55,371 bases of DNA, from NCBI RefSeq assembly GCF_000495475.1, contig NZ_ASGZ01000059.1:1-55371 (forward strand), read 5' to 3'. The DNA comes from Candidatus Halobonum tyrrellensis G22 (GTDB lineage: Archaea; Halobacteriota; Halobacteria; Halobacteriales; Haloferacaceae). Below are positions 42,580-52,090 of the stretch, piece after piece. The translations under genes were made by a program, and so were the position numbers. How positions within the stretch are numbered: the stretch's first letter is position 1; each line of letters begins with the position of its first letter. The notes beneath the pieces are model-generated. The model was not told the origin of the DNA and did no database searches. It saw nothing but the letters and a program-made list of their open reading frames with translations.

Positions 42580-43131
42580 ATGAACCGACGCACCTTCCTC
42601 TCGACGACCGGTACGCTCGCGGCCGCGGGGCTGGCGGGCTGTTCGGGCGACTCGGGCGACAACAAACTCCTCGGTCAGCCGACCAAGACCGTCTCCTCCC
42701 CCCAGGGGGTCGAGCCGCAACACCGCTCGTTCGGCGAGACGGTGGAGTTCCCCCGGGTGTCGCTGACGGTGTCGGACCCGCGCATGATGAAGACGTACGA
42801 GTGGAGCGAGAACGGCGAGGCCAAGACCGCCGACGCGGGCGAGGGCAACCAGTGGGCGATGGCGCACGTCCGCGCGGAGAACATCGCCGACCGGGAGGCG
42901 CGCCTCCCGCTCACGCTCGACTTCAAGGGGGTCGTCGGCGAGCGGGTGTTCCACCCCGGACGGAACAAGAGCCCCACCGCGAAGTACATCGGCGGCAAGG
43001 CGGACCCCGGCGTGGTCAGCGAGGGCGACATGGGGTTTCTCGTGCCCGAGAGCGCCTCCGTCGACCAGTTCCGCGTCCTCTACGAGGAGCGCCGCACCGA
43101 CGGCAAACACGCCGTCTGGTGGGAGCCGTGA
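42580..43131 (+). CDS. Tat-type lipoprotein, secreted domain of unknown function
   Basis: The 183-residue protein begins NRRTFLSTTGTLAAAGLAGCSG with twin arginine and lipobox Cys (residue about 21). The exported part has RSFGETVEFPRVSLTVSDP, QWAMAHVRAENIADREARLP and VFHPGRNKSPTAKYIGGKAD, a DUF4352-like beta sandwich. It is probably lipid-anchored outside the membrane. It is co-oriented with the DUF457 gene and only 7 bases away, so probably one transcript. Confidence 0.87.
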   Translation: MNRRTFLSTTGTLAAAGLAGCSGDSGDNKLLGQPTKTVSSPQGVEPQHRSFGETVEFPRVSLTVSDPRMMKTYEWSENGEAKTADAGEGNQWAMAHVRAENIADREARLPLTLDFKGVVGERVFHPGRNKSPTAKYIGGKADPGVVSEGDMGFLVPESASVDQFRVLYEERRTDGKHAVWWEP

Positions 43132-43249
43132 CTCGGTAGCCACGCCTCGCACGACCCGCGCGCTTCGATGGTCGATTCAGGCCAGTTCGGACGGGCCGAC
43201 GCGCGGCGCGTCGGTCCGCGGCTGCGGTACCGGCGGTCGGGACGTCCCG

Positions 43250-43954
43250 TTACTCGGCGGCCTGTTCCTCGCCTTCGTCGTCCGCCGCGGACTCGCTGAT
43301 GGCGGGTTCGGCGTCGTCGTCGAGTTCGCGGGGGCCGGCGGCTCCGTCGTGTTCGTCGTCGGCGTGTTCGTCGTCGGCGTCCGCCTCGGTGCCGTCCTCC
43401 TCGCCGACCACGTGCGCGTTAGCGGTGTGTGCCGGCTCTTCCCGTTCGTCGTCCGCCTCGTCGTCCGTCGCCTCGGCGGCGTCCTCGGCGTCGACGCCCG
43501 TCGACGCCACGTCGCGCTCCTCGACGTCGCTGGGGTCGACGTCGCTGTCGAGTTCGGTCGCGGTGTCCGACTCGTCGATGTCGGTCGACATCGGGTCGAC
43601 GACGTCCGAAGGGTCGCCGTGACTCTCGGTGCCGGTGCCCTCGTCGGCGTCGGTCGCCACGTCGCCGAGGTCGGGCGAGGTGTCGACCACCTCCCGCTGG
43701 TCGACGTCGGCGCTCGGGCCGAGGTCGTCCGACCCCCCGGAACTCATCCGGCGCTGGACCGCCGCGACGCCGAACCAGAAGCCGGCCGCGAGCAGGCGAA
43801 CCCCCGCCCGTTTCCACTGTCGCTTCCGGAGCGCGTTCATCGCCCGCACCAGCGTGATGCCGCCGCTCGCGGCGGCGAACGCGCCCGACTTGGCACCGCG
43901 CTTGACTGTCTCTTTCGCAACCGATCCTCCTCCGGTGCCGGTCTCTTCGCTCAT
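43250..43954 (-). CDS. membrane-anchored protein with very acidic tail
   Basis: The 234-residue protein has an N-terminal basic/hydrophobic region (about residues 10-72, including TVKRGAKSGAFAAASGG and RLLAAGFWFGVAAVQRR). About 160 residues of Asp/Glu/Ala/Ser/Thr-rich low complexity follow (SDVDPSDVEERDVAS, ADADDEHADDEHDG). This looks like a small membrane anchor with an unstructured acidic tail. No function is known. Confidence 0.72.
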   Translation of the reverse strand: MSEETGTGGGSVAKETVKRGAKSGAFAAASGGITLVRAMNALRKRQWKRAGVRLLAAGFWFGVAAVQRRMSSGGSDDLGPSADVDQREVVDTSPDLGDVATDADEGTGTESHGDPSDVVDPMSTDIDESDTATELDSDVDPSDVEERDVASTGVDAEDAAEATDDEADDEREEPAHTANAHVVGEEDGTEADADDEHADDEHDGAAGPRELDDDAEPAISESAADDEGEEQAAE

Positions 43955-44104
43955 GCGTTACCCGGTTCTCTCGCCAGACGCAAAGCCATACTGGCGGGTC
44001 GGCGGGGCACGGGCTCCGGCGGCGACCCGGGGCGGTCCGCGAGTCGTCCGCGGTCCGCCGCGCCGGCCTCGCCGTTTATCGGCCCGCGGGCCGTCCGACG
44101 AGCC

Positions 44105-44740
44105 ATGGAGACGACGCGCATCCCGGCCAAGAGCGGCGGGGCGTTCGGCGTCGACGCGGGCGAGACGTTCGCGGTGGAGACGCCGGAGCCGAGACAGGTC
44201 GCCGACCTGGTCGCGTTCGTCCGCGACGACCCCGACGAGGCGTTCGCCCAGTCGTACACCCGCGACCTCAACGGGACACTGCGGCTCTCGACGGGCGACG
44301 CGCTGTACACCACCGCGGGCGAGGAACTGCTCAGCATCGTCCGCGACGACTGCGGCGTCCACGACGTGATGTTCGGGCCGTGTACCGAGTGGATGCTGAC
44401 CGACCGGCCGACCGGCGACGGCGTTCAGAACGAACCCGGGGGCTGTCGGGAGAACCTCTCGCTGGCGCTGTCGGCGGCCGGACTCGACGTTCGCGTCCCC
44501 GACACGCTGAACCTGTTTCAGGAGTCGACCGTGACCGACCAGACGTACTTCGACGTCCGGGAGAGCCCCGCGGCGGCGGGTGACACGGTCGAGTTCCGCG
44601 CCGAACGCCCGGCGACCGTCGCGGTGTCGGCGTGTTCGGCGGAGGGGGTCGCCAGCGGCACGACGCTCACGCCCATCGACCTCCACGTCCCCGACGGCAC
44701 CGCGGTCCACCTCGCGTCGGTTCACGACGACCGGCCGTAG
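44105..44740 (+). CDS. DUF1989 (urea-carboxylase-associated) family protein
   Basis: The 211-residue protein has a cupin-like fold pattern: RIPAKSGGAFGVDAGETFAV, GTLRLSTGDALYTTAGEELL, HDVMFGPCTEWMLTD, GCRENLSLALSAAGL and VSACSAEGVASGT, with conserved Cys/His-type ligand positions. Family members accompany urea or allophanate pathways or act as demethylases; here no urea-carboxylase genes are nearby. The ATG lies in the family position. The next gene follows 190 bases later. Confidence 0.85.
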   Translation: METTRIPAKSGGAFGVDAGETFAVETPEPRQVADLVAFVRDDPDEAFAQSYTRDLNGTLRLSTGDALYTTAGEELLSIVRDDCGVHDVMFGPCTEWMLTDRPTGDGVQNEPGGCRENLSLALSAAGLDVRVPDTLNLFQESTVTDQTYFDVRESPAAAGDTVEFRAERPATVAVSACSAEGVASGTTLTPIDLHVPDGTAVHLASVHDDRP

Positions 44741-44930
44741 CGTCGCGGCCACACGGGTGCGGCGGCCCTCCCGCTCGCAGCGTCGCGGCTCCCGCGGCCG
44801 CGGCGGCCCGCCCGCTCGCGTACCCTCGACGGCGCTTCGCCGGACGCGAGCGGACGAGCGGGGGCGCACCCGCCGCGTCGTGACGGAGGCAGGCACCCGA
44901 TTTATCCGGCTCAGGCCCCTCGGACCGGTA

Positions 44931-45686
44931 GTGAGCGTGAGTCACCCCCGGACGCGAGAGGCGATCGAGTCCGCCGTCGAGGCGGGCCGGCTCGACGGCT
45001 GGGAGGCGCGCCGGTACCGCGCGTTCGACGAGACGATGACCGACGAGGCGCCGCCGTTCCCCTGCTTCTTCGCGGTCGACGCCCACGAGACGGGCGACCT
45101 CCGCTACCTGTTCGCCCCCGACCCCACGACCGACGCGGGCGAGCGGACGGTCGCCGAGGGGCTCGCGGCCTACCTCGAGGAGGCGCCCGACATCGCGTCC
45201 ATCACGTCGCTCGTGGTGTTCTTCGAACCGCCCGACCGGGAGCTGTCGGCGGCGGCGTACCGCGACCGGTTCTGGGACCTGCTCGCGGGTCTCCGCGAGC
45301 GCGACCCCGAGCCGTGGCCCGACGACGTGCCGTCCGACCCCGCCGACCCCGAGTGGGAGTTCTGCTTCGCGGGCGAGCCGATGTTCGTCGTGGCGCGCGC
45401 GCCGTGTTACGAACGCCGGCGCAGTCGGTACACCCCGCACGGACTCGAACTCACGATCCAGCCCCGGTGGGTGTTCGACGGTCTCTCCCCCGACACGAAG
45501 GCGGGCGAGGAGGCGCGCGACCGGATCCGCGATAGACTCGCCGACTACGACGAGATACCGCCCCACCCCGACATCGGCGACTACGGCGCGTCGGGCGTCC
45601 ACGAGTGGGAGCAGTACGTGCTCCCCGACACCAACGACGACCGTATCGACGAGTTCCCGGTCGCACCCGACGACTGGACGGTGTGA
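44931..45686 (+). CDS. YqcI/YcgG family protein
   Basis: The 251-residue protein shows PPFPCFFAVDAHETGDLRYLF, DIASITSLVVFFEPPDRELS, PEWEFCFAGEPMFVVARAPC and RYTPHGLELTIQPRWVFDGL, matching the YqcI/YcgG family, whose function is unsettled. It is soluble with no membrane segment. GTG 44931 is preferred (TTTATC about 26-31 bases upstream). A GTG two codons later is equally possible. A longer frame upstream is basic and not believable. Confidence 0.82.
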   Translation: MSVSHPRTREAIESAVEAGRLDGWEARRYRAFDETMTDEAPPFPCFFAVDAHETGDLRYLFAPDPTTDAGERTVAEGLAAYLEEAPDIASITSLVVFFEPPDRELSAAAYRDRFWDLLAGLRERDPEPWPDDVPSDPADPEWEFCFAGEPMFVVARAPCYERRRSRYTPHGLELTIQPRWVFDGLSPDTKAGEEARDRIRDRLADYDEIPPHPDIGDYGASGVHEWEQYVLPDTNDDRIDEFPVAPDDWTV

Positions 45687-45719
45687 GGTGGCCGGCGGGA
45701 GCCGCCGCCCGCCGTCGGC

Positions 45720-46130
45720 TCAGTACGTCGTGTAACTCGCCGACCCGACGTCGATGCGGACCAGCGTGTTCTCCGCCCACGCGTCGTCGTCGGCGCCGTA
45801 CTTCCGGTTGATCCGGCGGTTCGCCGCCTCGAACGCCGCCTCGTCGTCGACCACCGTGGCCGTCCCCAGCAGCGTGACCGACCACGCGGGGTCGCCGCCG
45901 TCGCTCTTCGTCACCGACAGCGACACCCGGGGGTTCTCGCGGATGTTCGCCAGTTTCCGCCCGGAGGTCACGAGTTCGACCGTCTCCCCCTCGGGCTCGT
46001 AGCGGTACCACAGCGGCGCGACGTGGGGCCGGCCGTCGGCGCACGTCGCGAGGTGTGCGAGCAGCGGTTCGTCCGTGAGCAGGCGTTCGGCCTCGGCGGG
46101 GACGGCGGCCCCGTCGTCTCGGTGGTCCAT
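45720..46130 (-). CDS. pyridoxamine-5'-phosphate-oxidase-fold protein
   Basis: The 136-residue split-barrel protein has LLAHLATCADGRPHVAPLWYRYEPEGETVELVTSGRKLANIRENPRVSLSV in order (read in pieces), typical of small FMN/F420-dependent PPOX-fold enzymes. The C-terminus WAENTLVRIDVGSASYTTY supplies the last strand. It is probably an F420- or FMN-binding reductase or a heme-utilisation-like protein. It lies downstream of the APC permease gene on the same strand. Confidence 0.9.
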   Translation of the reverse strand: MDHRDDGAAVPAEAERLLTDEPLLAHLATCADGRPHVAPLWYRYEPEGETVELVTSGRKLANIRENPRVSLSVTKSDGGDPAWSVTLLGTATVVDDEAAFEAANRRINRKYGADDDAWAENTLVRIDVGSASYTTY

Positions 46131-46193
46131 ACGCCCCCCTCGGCCGACGCCGCCTAAGTCGTGTGGGACGGGCCGCCGACCGCTCGCAGGCGG

Positions 46194-47690
46194 TCAGGCG
46201 TTCCGCTCGACCCGTTGGATCCCCTCCGCGATCGACTCGCGCTCGAAGTAGAGGCCCTCGACGGCGAACACCACGGCGGCGATGGCGAACACGAGGTAGA
46301 ACACGTGGGGCAGGCGGCTGTAGAGGAACCACAGTAGCATCACGAAGAACGCCGCCGACCCCACCACGCCCACGAGCGGCGGGACGACCGAGTAGTCGCC
46401 CTCCGAGCGTTCGAGGACCGCCAGCCCGCTGACCGTGCCGAACACCGCGATGAAGGCGAGCGACGCGAACTCGACCACCGCCTCCAGGCTCCCCAGGACG
46501 GCGAACGCGGCCGTCAACCCGCCGATGACGAGTATCGCGCGCGTCGGCGTCTCCTCGCCCGCGTCGGCGGAGTCCCCCTCGTCTCCGTCGTCCCCCGCGT
46601 CGTCCGACTCCGCCCCGTTCGCGCCGTCGTCGCCGGCCCCGCCGGGGTCGGCGTCCACGTCCGCGGCCATCCGCTCGGGGAGGATGCCCTCGGAGACGAG
46701 TCGCTTGGCGAACATCGCCTCCGAGAGCAGCGTCGAGTTGATGGCGCTCGCGGTGGCGACGAGCCCCGAGACGCCGACCGCGAGCGCGAGCCACGCGCTT
46801 ATCTCGAGCGAGCCGTACAGCAGCGCGGCCTCGGGTTGGGCGGTGACCACCGCCACCGGGAGCAGGCTGGTGACCACGAACCCGACGAGGACGTAGATGG
46901 CGGCGGCGACCGGTATCGAGACGAACACGCCCCTCTCGAGCGTCTCCTGGGGGTCGGCGAACTGCCCCTGGTCGTAAAAGAGGAGCTGCCACCCCTCGAA
47001 GGAGACGAACCCGACCGACGCGCCGACGACCGGGCTGATCCCGAACTCGGAGAGGCCGGACTGGAGTTGGCCCGTCCGGAGCCCGAACCAGAGGCCGACC
47101 ACGCCGAACGCCGCGATGATGCCCGCCTGGACGAACACCAGATAGCGTTCGGCCGCGCCCGACGCACCCGCGCCCGCGATATTGAGCGCGACGAACACCG
47201 CGACGATGCCGACCGAGAGGAACGGCCGGAACGGCAGCCCCCAGACGTACTCGACGCCGACGAGCATCTGCCCGTACGCGCCGAACGCGTAGGCGTACAT
47301 CGCCATCGTCCCGACGTACCCCACCGCGAGCGTCCACCCGATGACCGCCGCGACGGTGGTCCGGCCGGTCACCTCCTCGATGAACGCGACCGACCCGCCC
47401 TGCGAGTCCGTGATGGCGTTCATCTGGACGTACGAGTAGGCGCAACAGAACACCACCAGCGTCGCCAGCGCGTACGAGAACCACGTCAGCAGCCCCGACG
47501 CCATCACGACGATGCCGATGGCGGCGTAGATGCCGCCGCCGACGATGCCGCCGACGCCGAGCGCCACCGCCGTGGCGACGCCGAACCCGCCCCCGTCGTC
47601 GGCGCCGTCCGCCTCGTCCGCCCCGTTCGCGCCGTCCGCGCCGTCCGAGGCGTTCGGGTCGTTCGCGCGGCCCGCGCCGGTCTCGCTCAC
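46194..47690 (-). CDS. APC-superfamily amino-acid permease
   Basis: The 498-residue transporter has about twelve membrane helices. It begins after an acidic leader with TAVALGVGGIVGGGIYAAIG, the glycine-rich first helix of APC carriers. GGSVAFIEEVTGRTTVAAVIGW (read approximately) and GFVSFEGWQLLFYDQGQFADP follow. An acidic low-complexity loop (DDGANGAESDDAGDDGDEGD) near residue 360 lies between helices 8 and 9 and is likely cytoplasmic. Substrate is unknown. The GTG start overlaps the stop of the binding-protein gene by four bases (GTGA). Confidence 0.92.
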   Translation of the reverse strand: MSETGAGRANDPNASDGADGANGADEADGADDGGGFGVATAVALGVGGIVGGGIYAAIGIVVMASGLLTWFSYALATLVVFCCAYSYVQMNAITDSQGGSVAFIEEVTGRTTVAAVIGWTLAVGYVGTMAMYAYAFGAYGQMLVGVEYVWGLPFRPFLSVGIVAVFVALNIAGAGASGAAERYLVFVQAGIIAAFGVVGLWFGLRTGQLQSGLSEFGISPVVGASVGFVSFEGWQLLFYDQGQFADPQETLERGVFVSIPVAAAIYVLVGFVVTSLLPVAVVTAQPEAALLYGSLEISAWLALAVGVSGLVATASAINSTLLSEAMFAKRLVSEGILPERMAADVDADPGGAGDDGANGAESDDAGDDGDEGDSADAGEETPTRAILVIGGLTAAFAVLGSLEAVVEFASLAFIAVFGTVSGLAVLERSEGDYSVVPPLVGVVGSAAFFVMLLWFLYSRLPHVFYLVFAIAAVVFAVEGLYFERESIAEGIQRVERNA

Positions 47691-49246
47691 GGCTCACCCC
47701 CCACGAGCCGCGGCGTGCGTCCCGCGAGCGGGTGGAGGCGGAGCGCGGACGCGTCCGGGTCGACCGCGAGGCTGTTCGCGAACGTACAGACCGGGAGGTA
47801 GACGTGTTCGTCCGCCAGCGTCGACAGCGCGGACTCGTACAGGCGCCGCCGTTCGGCTCGGTCGGTCGTCGCGCGCGCGGCGGCGATAGCCTCCATCACG
47901 CCCTCGTCGCGGTAGAACAGCCCGTTGGTCAGCCCCTCGACGTTCTCGTGGACGGCCGGGTAGAGGTACGAGTCGGGGTCGGCGGTGCCGGCGACCGACC
48001 CGACGAACACCGAGTAGTCCCGCTCGGCCCCGCTGACGTACCGGTCGAGGTAGCGCTCCCACCCGGTTTCGGTCACCAGCGCCCCGCGGCCGGCGTCGCG
48101 CAGGCCGCGCGCGAGCGTCTCGCCGAGTTCCTTCAGCTTGGGGTTGGGCGGGGTCAGGATCTTCAACTGCCCGCTCGTCGCGTCGGCCTCGCGGAACAGC
48201 CGCCGCGCCCGCTCGGCGTTTTGCCCCACCGCCGTCTCGCGCCACTCCTCGGTCGGCATCCCCCACGCCTCGGCGACCTGCGGGGGGAGGAGGCCGTACG
48301 CCCGGCGGCCCAGCGGTTCGACCAGTTCCTCCACCGCCTCGTCGACGTCGATACAGTAGCGTATCGCCTCCCGCACCGCGGGGTCGGTGGTCGGCCCCTC
48401 GTTGCAGTTGAACCCGAAGTACACCGTCCGGAGCCCCGGACGCCGGCGGACGGACGCGCCGGTCACGTCCGCGACCCGGCCGGCGAGCAGGGGCGAGACG
48501 GGCTGGATCGCGTCCGAGCGGTTCGTCGCCAGCCCCATCATCTGGGTGACGGGCGACCCGACGGCGGCGAACACGAGTCGGTCGACCGGGGGCGTCTCCC
48601 CCCAGTACTCCCCCCAGCGGTCGAGCACCGTCTTCTTCTCGGGGGTGAACGAGGCGGCCGCGAACGGGCCGGAGCCGACGGGGTCGCGCGCGAACCGCTC
48701 GGGGTTCGCCTCCCGTTCGGCCTTCGGGACGACCGGGTGGGTCAGCAGGTGGTCGAGCGCCGGGTAGGGGTGGCTCAGGTGGACGCGGACGGTCGACGCC
48801 GAGACGGTCTCGACCGACTCCACCGGGTCGACGCGCCACTTGGTCGGCGCGTCCTCCGCGACCGGCGCCTCGAACGAGTAGGCGACGTCCTCCGGGGTCA
48901 CCGCCCGGCCGTTCTGGAACCGCGCGTCCGCGCGGAGGTCCACCTCCGCGGTCGTCGCGTCGGGTCGCCGGGGCGGTCCGTCCGCGATCCGCGGGACGAC
49001 GCCGAGGCCGTCGTCGTACGCGTACAGGCCGTCGAACAGTTTCTCGACCGCGCGCTCGGACCCGACCGACGCCGCCTCGACCGGGTCGAGCGTCACGGGC
49101 GGGTCGAGCGTCGCGAGTCTGGCGCGCGCCGACCCCGCCGCGCCCGTGGTCCGCGCGTAGCCGGCGAGACCGGCCGTTCCGGCCAGGCCGACCCCCGCCG
49201 CGCCGAGCAGTCTCCGCCGCCTGACGTGTGGGTCACGCTCGGACAT
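47687..49246 (-). CDS. extracellular solute-binding protein, peptide/nickel type (SBP family 5)
   Basis: The 519-residue protein starts with a Tat-like RRRRLLGAAGVGLAG signal; the place of a lipobox Cys reads LAGY. The mature part has LDPVEAASVGSERAVEKLFDGL, FQNGRAVTPEDVAYSFEAPV, VGSGPFAAASFTPEKKTVLD, VYFGFNCNEGPTTDPAVREA and ATTDRAERRRLYESAL, the classic family 5 order. It should capture peptides or similar solutes outside the cell. No ABC permease or ATPase gene is nearby; instead an APC permease overlaps its stop (GTGA). Confidence 0.9.
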   Translation of the reverse strand: MSERDPHVRRRRLLGAAGVGLAGTAGLAGYARTTGAAGSARARLATLDPPVTLDPVEAASVGSERAVEKLFDGLYAYDDGLGVVPRIADGPPRRPDATTAEVDLRADARFQNGRAVTPEDVAYSFEAPVAEDAPTKWRVDPVESVETVSASTVRVHLSHPYPALDHLLTHPVVPKAEREANPERFARDPVGSGPFAAASFTPEKKTVLDRWGEYWGETPPVDRLVFAAVGSPVTQMMGLATNRSDAIQPVSPLLAGRVADVTGASVRRRPGLRTVYFGFNCNEGPTTDPAVREAIRYCIDVDEAVEELVEPLGRRAYGLLPPQVAEAWGMPTEEWRETAVGQNAERARRLFREADATSGQLKILTPPNPKLKELGETLARGLRDAGRGALVTETGWERYLDRYVSGAERDYSVFVGSVAGTADPDSYLYPAVHENVEGLTNGLFYRDEGVMEAIAAARATTDRAERRRLYESALSTLADEHVYLPVCTFANSLAVDPDASALRLHPLAGRTPRLVGGEP

Positions 49247-49367
49247 CACCGTCTCTCGTCGGGAGCGACGGTTAGGTACTGTGGCTCTCCGGGGCGCCGA
49301 CGGTCGCTCGCCGGGGGTCGTCGCCGCGTCCGCGAGCGACGCCCCGGTCGCGAGGCGGGACGCCCGC

Positions 49368-50567
49368 TCAGCCCGTGGTGACGATCTCGACCACGTCGCG
49401 GTGGTCCAGCCGGCTGTCGGCGGCGACCTGCCGGCCGCTCCGGCAGTCGATGGCGTGGAGGAAGCCGTCGCCGATGTCGGAGTGGAGGTGGTAGGCGAAC
49501 TCCTCGGCGGTGGCGTCGCCCGGCAGGACGAAACAGTCGCGGAACGGTCCCCCGCTCCACTGGCCGCTCGCGCTGCCGGGGAAGACGGCCTTCGCCCCGA
49601 GTTCGTCGAACAGCGCGGTTTCGAGCGTCCGCTGGACGCCCGTGCCGCCGAACTCATCGATGAACGTCCGCACCTGCTGTAACCCCTCGCGCTGACTCTC
49701 GGACAGCTCGCCCGTGGTCTCGAACCCGTCGGCGCCGGGCGCGTACGACACCGCGCCGCCCTCGGCGGCGTTCTTGAGCGCCTTCTCGGCGTGCGCGCTC
49801 GCGGGCACGACCGTGAGGTGCTCGTAGTCGGGGTCGGCGGTCACCTCGCGGTAGTTCTCGCGGGCCGCCTCGGTGTCCATCTTGTTGGCGGCGATCACGA
49901 TGGGTTTCGTGCGCTTCCGTATCTCGCGGGCGAGTTCGAACCGGTCGTCGTCGTCCCACGTCCCCGGATCGAGTTCGAGACCCAGCGAGAGCACCACCCG
50001 TTTGATCTCGTCTTTGTTCGTGCGGAACGCGCTCATCTGCTCGGCGAGCACTTCCTCGACCGTCACCGCGTCGCCGGGGTTCGGTCCCTGGTAGGTGGAC
50101 TCGAACTTCTCGACGCCCTTCTCCAGGATCGAGAGGTACCACCGGTCGAGTTCCTCTTCCAAGAAGTCGATGTCCTCGCGGGGGTCGTGACCCTCGGTGG
50201 GTTCGCCCTCGGCGTCGGTGGTCCCCGAGAAGTCGACGACGTGGACCAACACGTCCGCCTCGTTGAGGTCGGTGAGGAACTGGTTGCCCAGCCCCTTCCC
50301 CTCGTGGGCGCCGGGGATCAGCCCCGCGACGTCGACGAGACGGACGGGGACGTAACGCGTCTCGTGCTCGCAGAAGCCGTGGTTCGGCTCGCAGGTCTCG
50401 TCGAACTCGGGGGCGGCGCAGTCGACGCCGACGTACGCCTCGCCGACGCTCGGGTCGATGGTCGTGAACGGGTACGCCCCCTCGGGCACGTCGTTCATCG
50501 TGGCGGCGTTGAAGAAGGTGGACTTGCCCACCGAGGGCTTGCCCACGAGACCGATGGTGTAGCTCAT
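49368..50567 (-). CDS. ychF: YchF/Obg-family GTP/ATPase
   Basis: The 399-residue protein has P-loop GKPSVGKST (residues 9-17), G2/G3 regions [11 protein letters not shown] and [23 protein letters not shown] (G4; archaeal form), and a C-terminal TGS domain ([39 protein letters not shown], read in parts). YchF binds ribosomes and prefers ATP in characterised homologues. Its TGS end and length are normal. It is divergent from the aIF2-beta gene, a translation-related pairing. Confidence 0.95.
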   Translation of the reverse strand: MSYTIGLVGKPSVGKSTFFNAATMNDVPEGAYPFTTIDPSVGEAYVGVDCAAPEFDETCEPNHGFCEHETRYVPVRLVDVAGLIPGAHEGKGLGNQFLTDLNEADVLVHVVDFSGTTDAEGEPTEGHDPREDIDFLEEELDRWYLSILEKGVEKFESTYQGPNPGDAVTVEEVLAEQMSAFRTNKDEIKRVVLSLGLELDPGTWDDDDRFELAREIRKRTKPIVIAANKMDTEAARENYREVTADPDYEHLTVVPASAHAEKALKNAAEGGAVSYAPGADGFETTGELSESQREGLQQVRTFIDEFGGTGVQRTLETALFDELGAKAVFPGSASGQWSGGPFRDCFVLPGDATAEEFAYHLHSDIGDGFLHAIDCRSGRQVAADSRLDHRDVVEIVTTG

Positions 50568-50742
50568 TACCCCCGCTGGGCCGCTGGCGCGGGAAAGCGT
50601 TTCTACCCGACGACGGCGTGTCACGCGCCCCCACGCCGAGTCGCGTCGGTCACGCCGGACCGCGTGGGTCACACCGGGTCGCGCGACGTGCGTCAACCAG
50701 TCTCTCGGAACGCCTTTAGGCCGCGATCACCTTATTAAGGGT

Positions 50743-51357
50743 ATGAACTACGATTCTGCGCTCGACCGTGCTTACGAGTCGCTCCCCGACAGCCCCGCCG
50801 AGGCGGGCGACCGACTCCAGGTCCCCGACCCCGAGGGTCAGACCGACGGCGCGTTCACCCGGCTGACCAACCTCGGCGCCATCGCGGACGCCCTCTCCCG
50901 CGAACCGGAGCACGTCCACCGCTCGATCCAGCGCGAACTCGGGACGAACGGCCAGTTCGAGAACGGCGTCGCCCGCTACAACGGTTCGTTCTCGGTCGCG
51001 GACTTCGACGAGGCCATCGACGAGTACATCGCCGAGTACGTCACCTGCTCGGAGTGCGGGCTGCCCGACACGGTGCTCAAGACCGAGAACGGCATCGACA
51101 TGCTCCGGTGTCAGGCGTGTGGTGCGTTCCGCCCGGTCGAGAAACGCTCCGGCTCCGCCTCCCGGCAGCAGTCGCGGCCCGACGTCGAGGAGGGCGAGAC
51201 GTACGAACTGAAGATCACCGGCACCGGCCGGAAGGGCGACGGCGTCGCCGAGAAGGGCAAGTACACCATCTTCGTCTCCGGCGCCCAGGAGGGCGACGTG
51301 GTGAACGCGTACGTCCACAACATCAGCGGCGACCTCGCGTTCGCGCGGCTGACGTAA
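50743..51357 (+). CDS. translation initiation factor IF-2 subunit beta with C-terminal TRAM domain
   Basis: The 204-residue protein has the aIF2-beta core: an N-terminal helix, the FTRLTNLGAIADALSREPEHV recognition helices and a C4 zinc ribbon (Cys102, Cys105, Cys123, Cys126 in VTCSECG and LRCQACG). A TRAM domain is fused at about 146-204 (GETYELKITGTGRKGDGVAE, VVNAYVHNISGDLAFARLT). TRAM binds RNA. The TTTAGG box about 25-30 bases before ATG 50743 fits a leaderless start. The fusion is seen in other haloarchaea to my memory. Confidence 0.94.
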   Translation: MNYDSALDRAYESLPDSPAEAGDRLQVPDPEGQTDGAFTRLTNLGAIADALSREPEHVHRSIQRELGTNGQFENGVARYNGSFSVADFDEAIDEYIAEYVTCSECGLPDTVLKTENGIDMLRCQACGAFRPVEKRSGSASRQQSRPDVEEGETYELKITGTGRKGDGVAEKGKYTIFVSGAQEGDVVNAYVHNISGDLAFARLT

Positions 51358-51461
51358 GCCGACGGCGCCGACCGACGACCGAGCGCAGCCGACCGCGAGC
51401 CGATTTTCACGCGTGATGGCCGGCCCGCCACGTACTCGTACCCCCGTCGCGAGCCGCGGGT

Positions 51462-51725
51462 GTGAGCACGGACACCGCCACGGATCGGCTCGACGTCTCC
51501 GACGGGTTCGACGTACACGACTACCGCTCGAAGCTGAAGCTCCTCCGGCAGACCGGCGACTCGATGACGCTGGAGAACCGCGCGGAGTTGGGATGTCCCG
51601 CCTGCGACCGGCCGTTCGAGCGACTGCTCGTGAGCGAGGGGGAGTCGCTCACGGTCGACAGCCCGCCCGCGGGCCGGCTCTGTGTCGTCCGGACCGACGA
51701 CCGGACGCTCCTGGTCGCACACTGA
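51462..51725 (+). CDS. small CxxC protein, haloarchaeal family
   Basis: The 87-residue protein has VHDYRSKLKLLRQTGDSMTLEN, CPACDRPF (Cys45, Cys48) and GRLCVVRTDDRTLLVAH with a third Cys. It looks like a zinc-ribbon-type protein. I recall similar proteins near haloarchaeal flagella clusters (DUF7385) but cannot confirm. GTG start. No partner is visible. Confidence 0.7.
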   Translation: MSTDTATDRLDVSDGFDVHDYRSKLKLLRQTGDSMTLENRAELGCPACDRPFERLLVSEGESLTVDSPPAGRLCVVRTDDRTLLVAH

Positions 51726-51767
51726 GACGCGTCGACCGACGATTCGCGGGCGTCTACGTTCGCCCGC

Positions 51768-51962
51768 TCACGGCACCCGATTCCGCAACTCCTCGTCGGC
51801 GGCGAACCGCCCGTAGTCGTCCGCGACGATAACCGCCAGCCGCTCGACAGTCCGGGGGTCGACCCCGCCGTGTGCGGGGTGACGAACTGCGTCGCGCGGC
51901 GTCGGCCCGCGGTCCGGGCCGACCGTGTGGGTCACCAGTAGCGTCGGGTCGCCCTCGCTCAC
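51768..51962 (-). CDS. 64-residue haloarchaeal protein, function unknown
   Basis: From GTG 51962 the minus strand reads VSEGDPTLLVTHTVGPDRG and RTVERLAVIVADDYGRFAADEELRNRVP (in pieces), a balanced, protein-like sequence. Upstream of this GTG the same frame is Arg-rich and not believable. It lies downstream of msrB on the same strand (128 bases). No family is recognised. Confidence 0.5.
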   Translation of the reverse strand: MSEGDPTLLVTHTVGPDRGPTPRDAVRHPAHGGVDPRTVERLAVIVADDYGRFAADEELRNRVP

Positions 51963-52090
51963 CACTCCCGTCCCTCGCGGTGCGGGGCGAAGAGTCCCGG
52001 ACGCGCCCCGTCGCTCGCCGACTCCCGGTCCCGGCTCTCCCCGACTCCTCCCGGGTCCCCCGGCTCTCTCCGTGTCTCGCCGGGTCCCCG

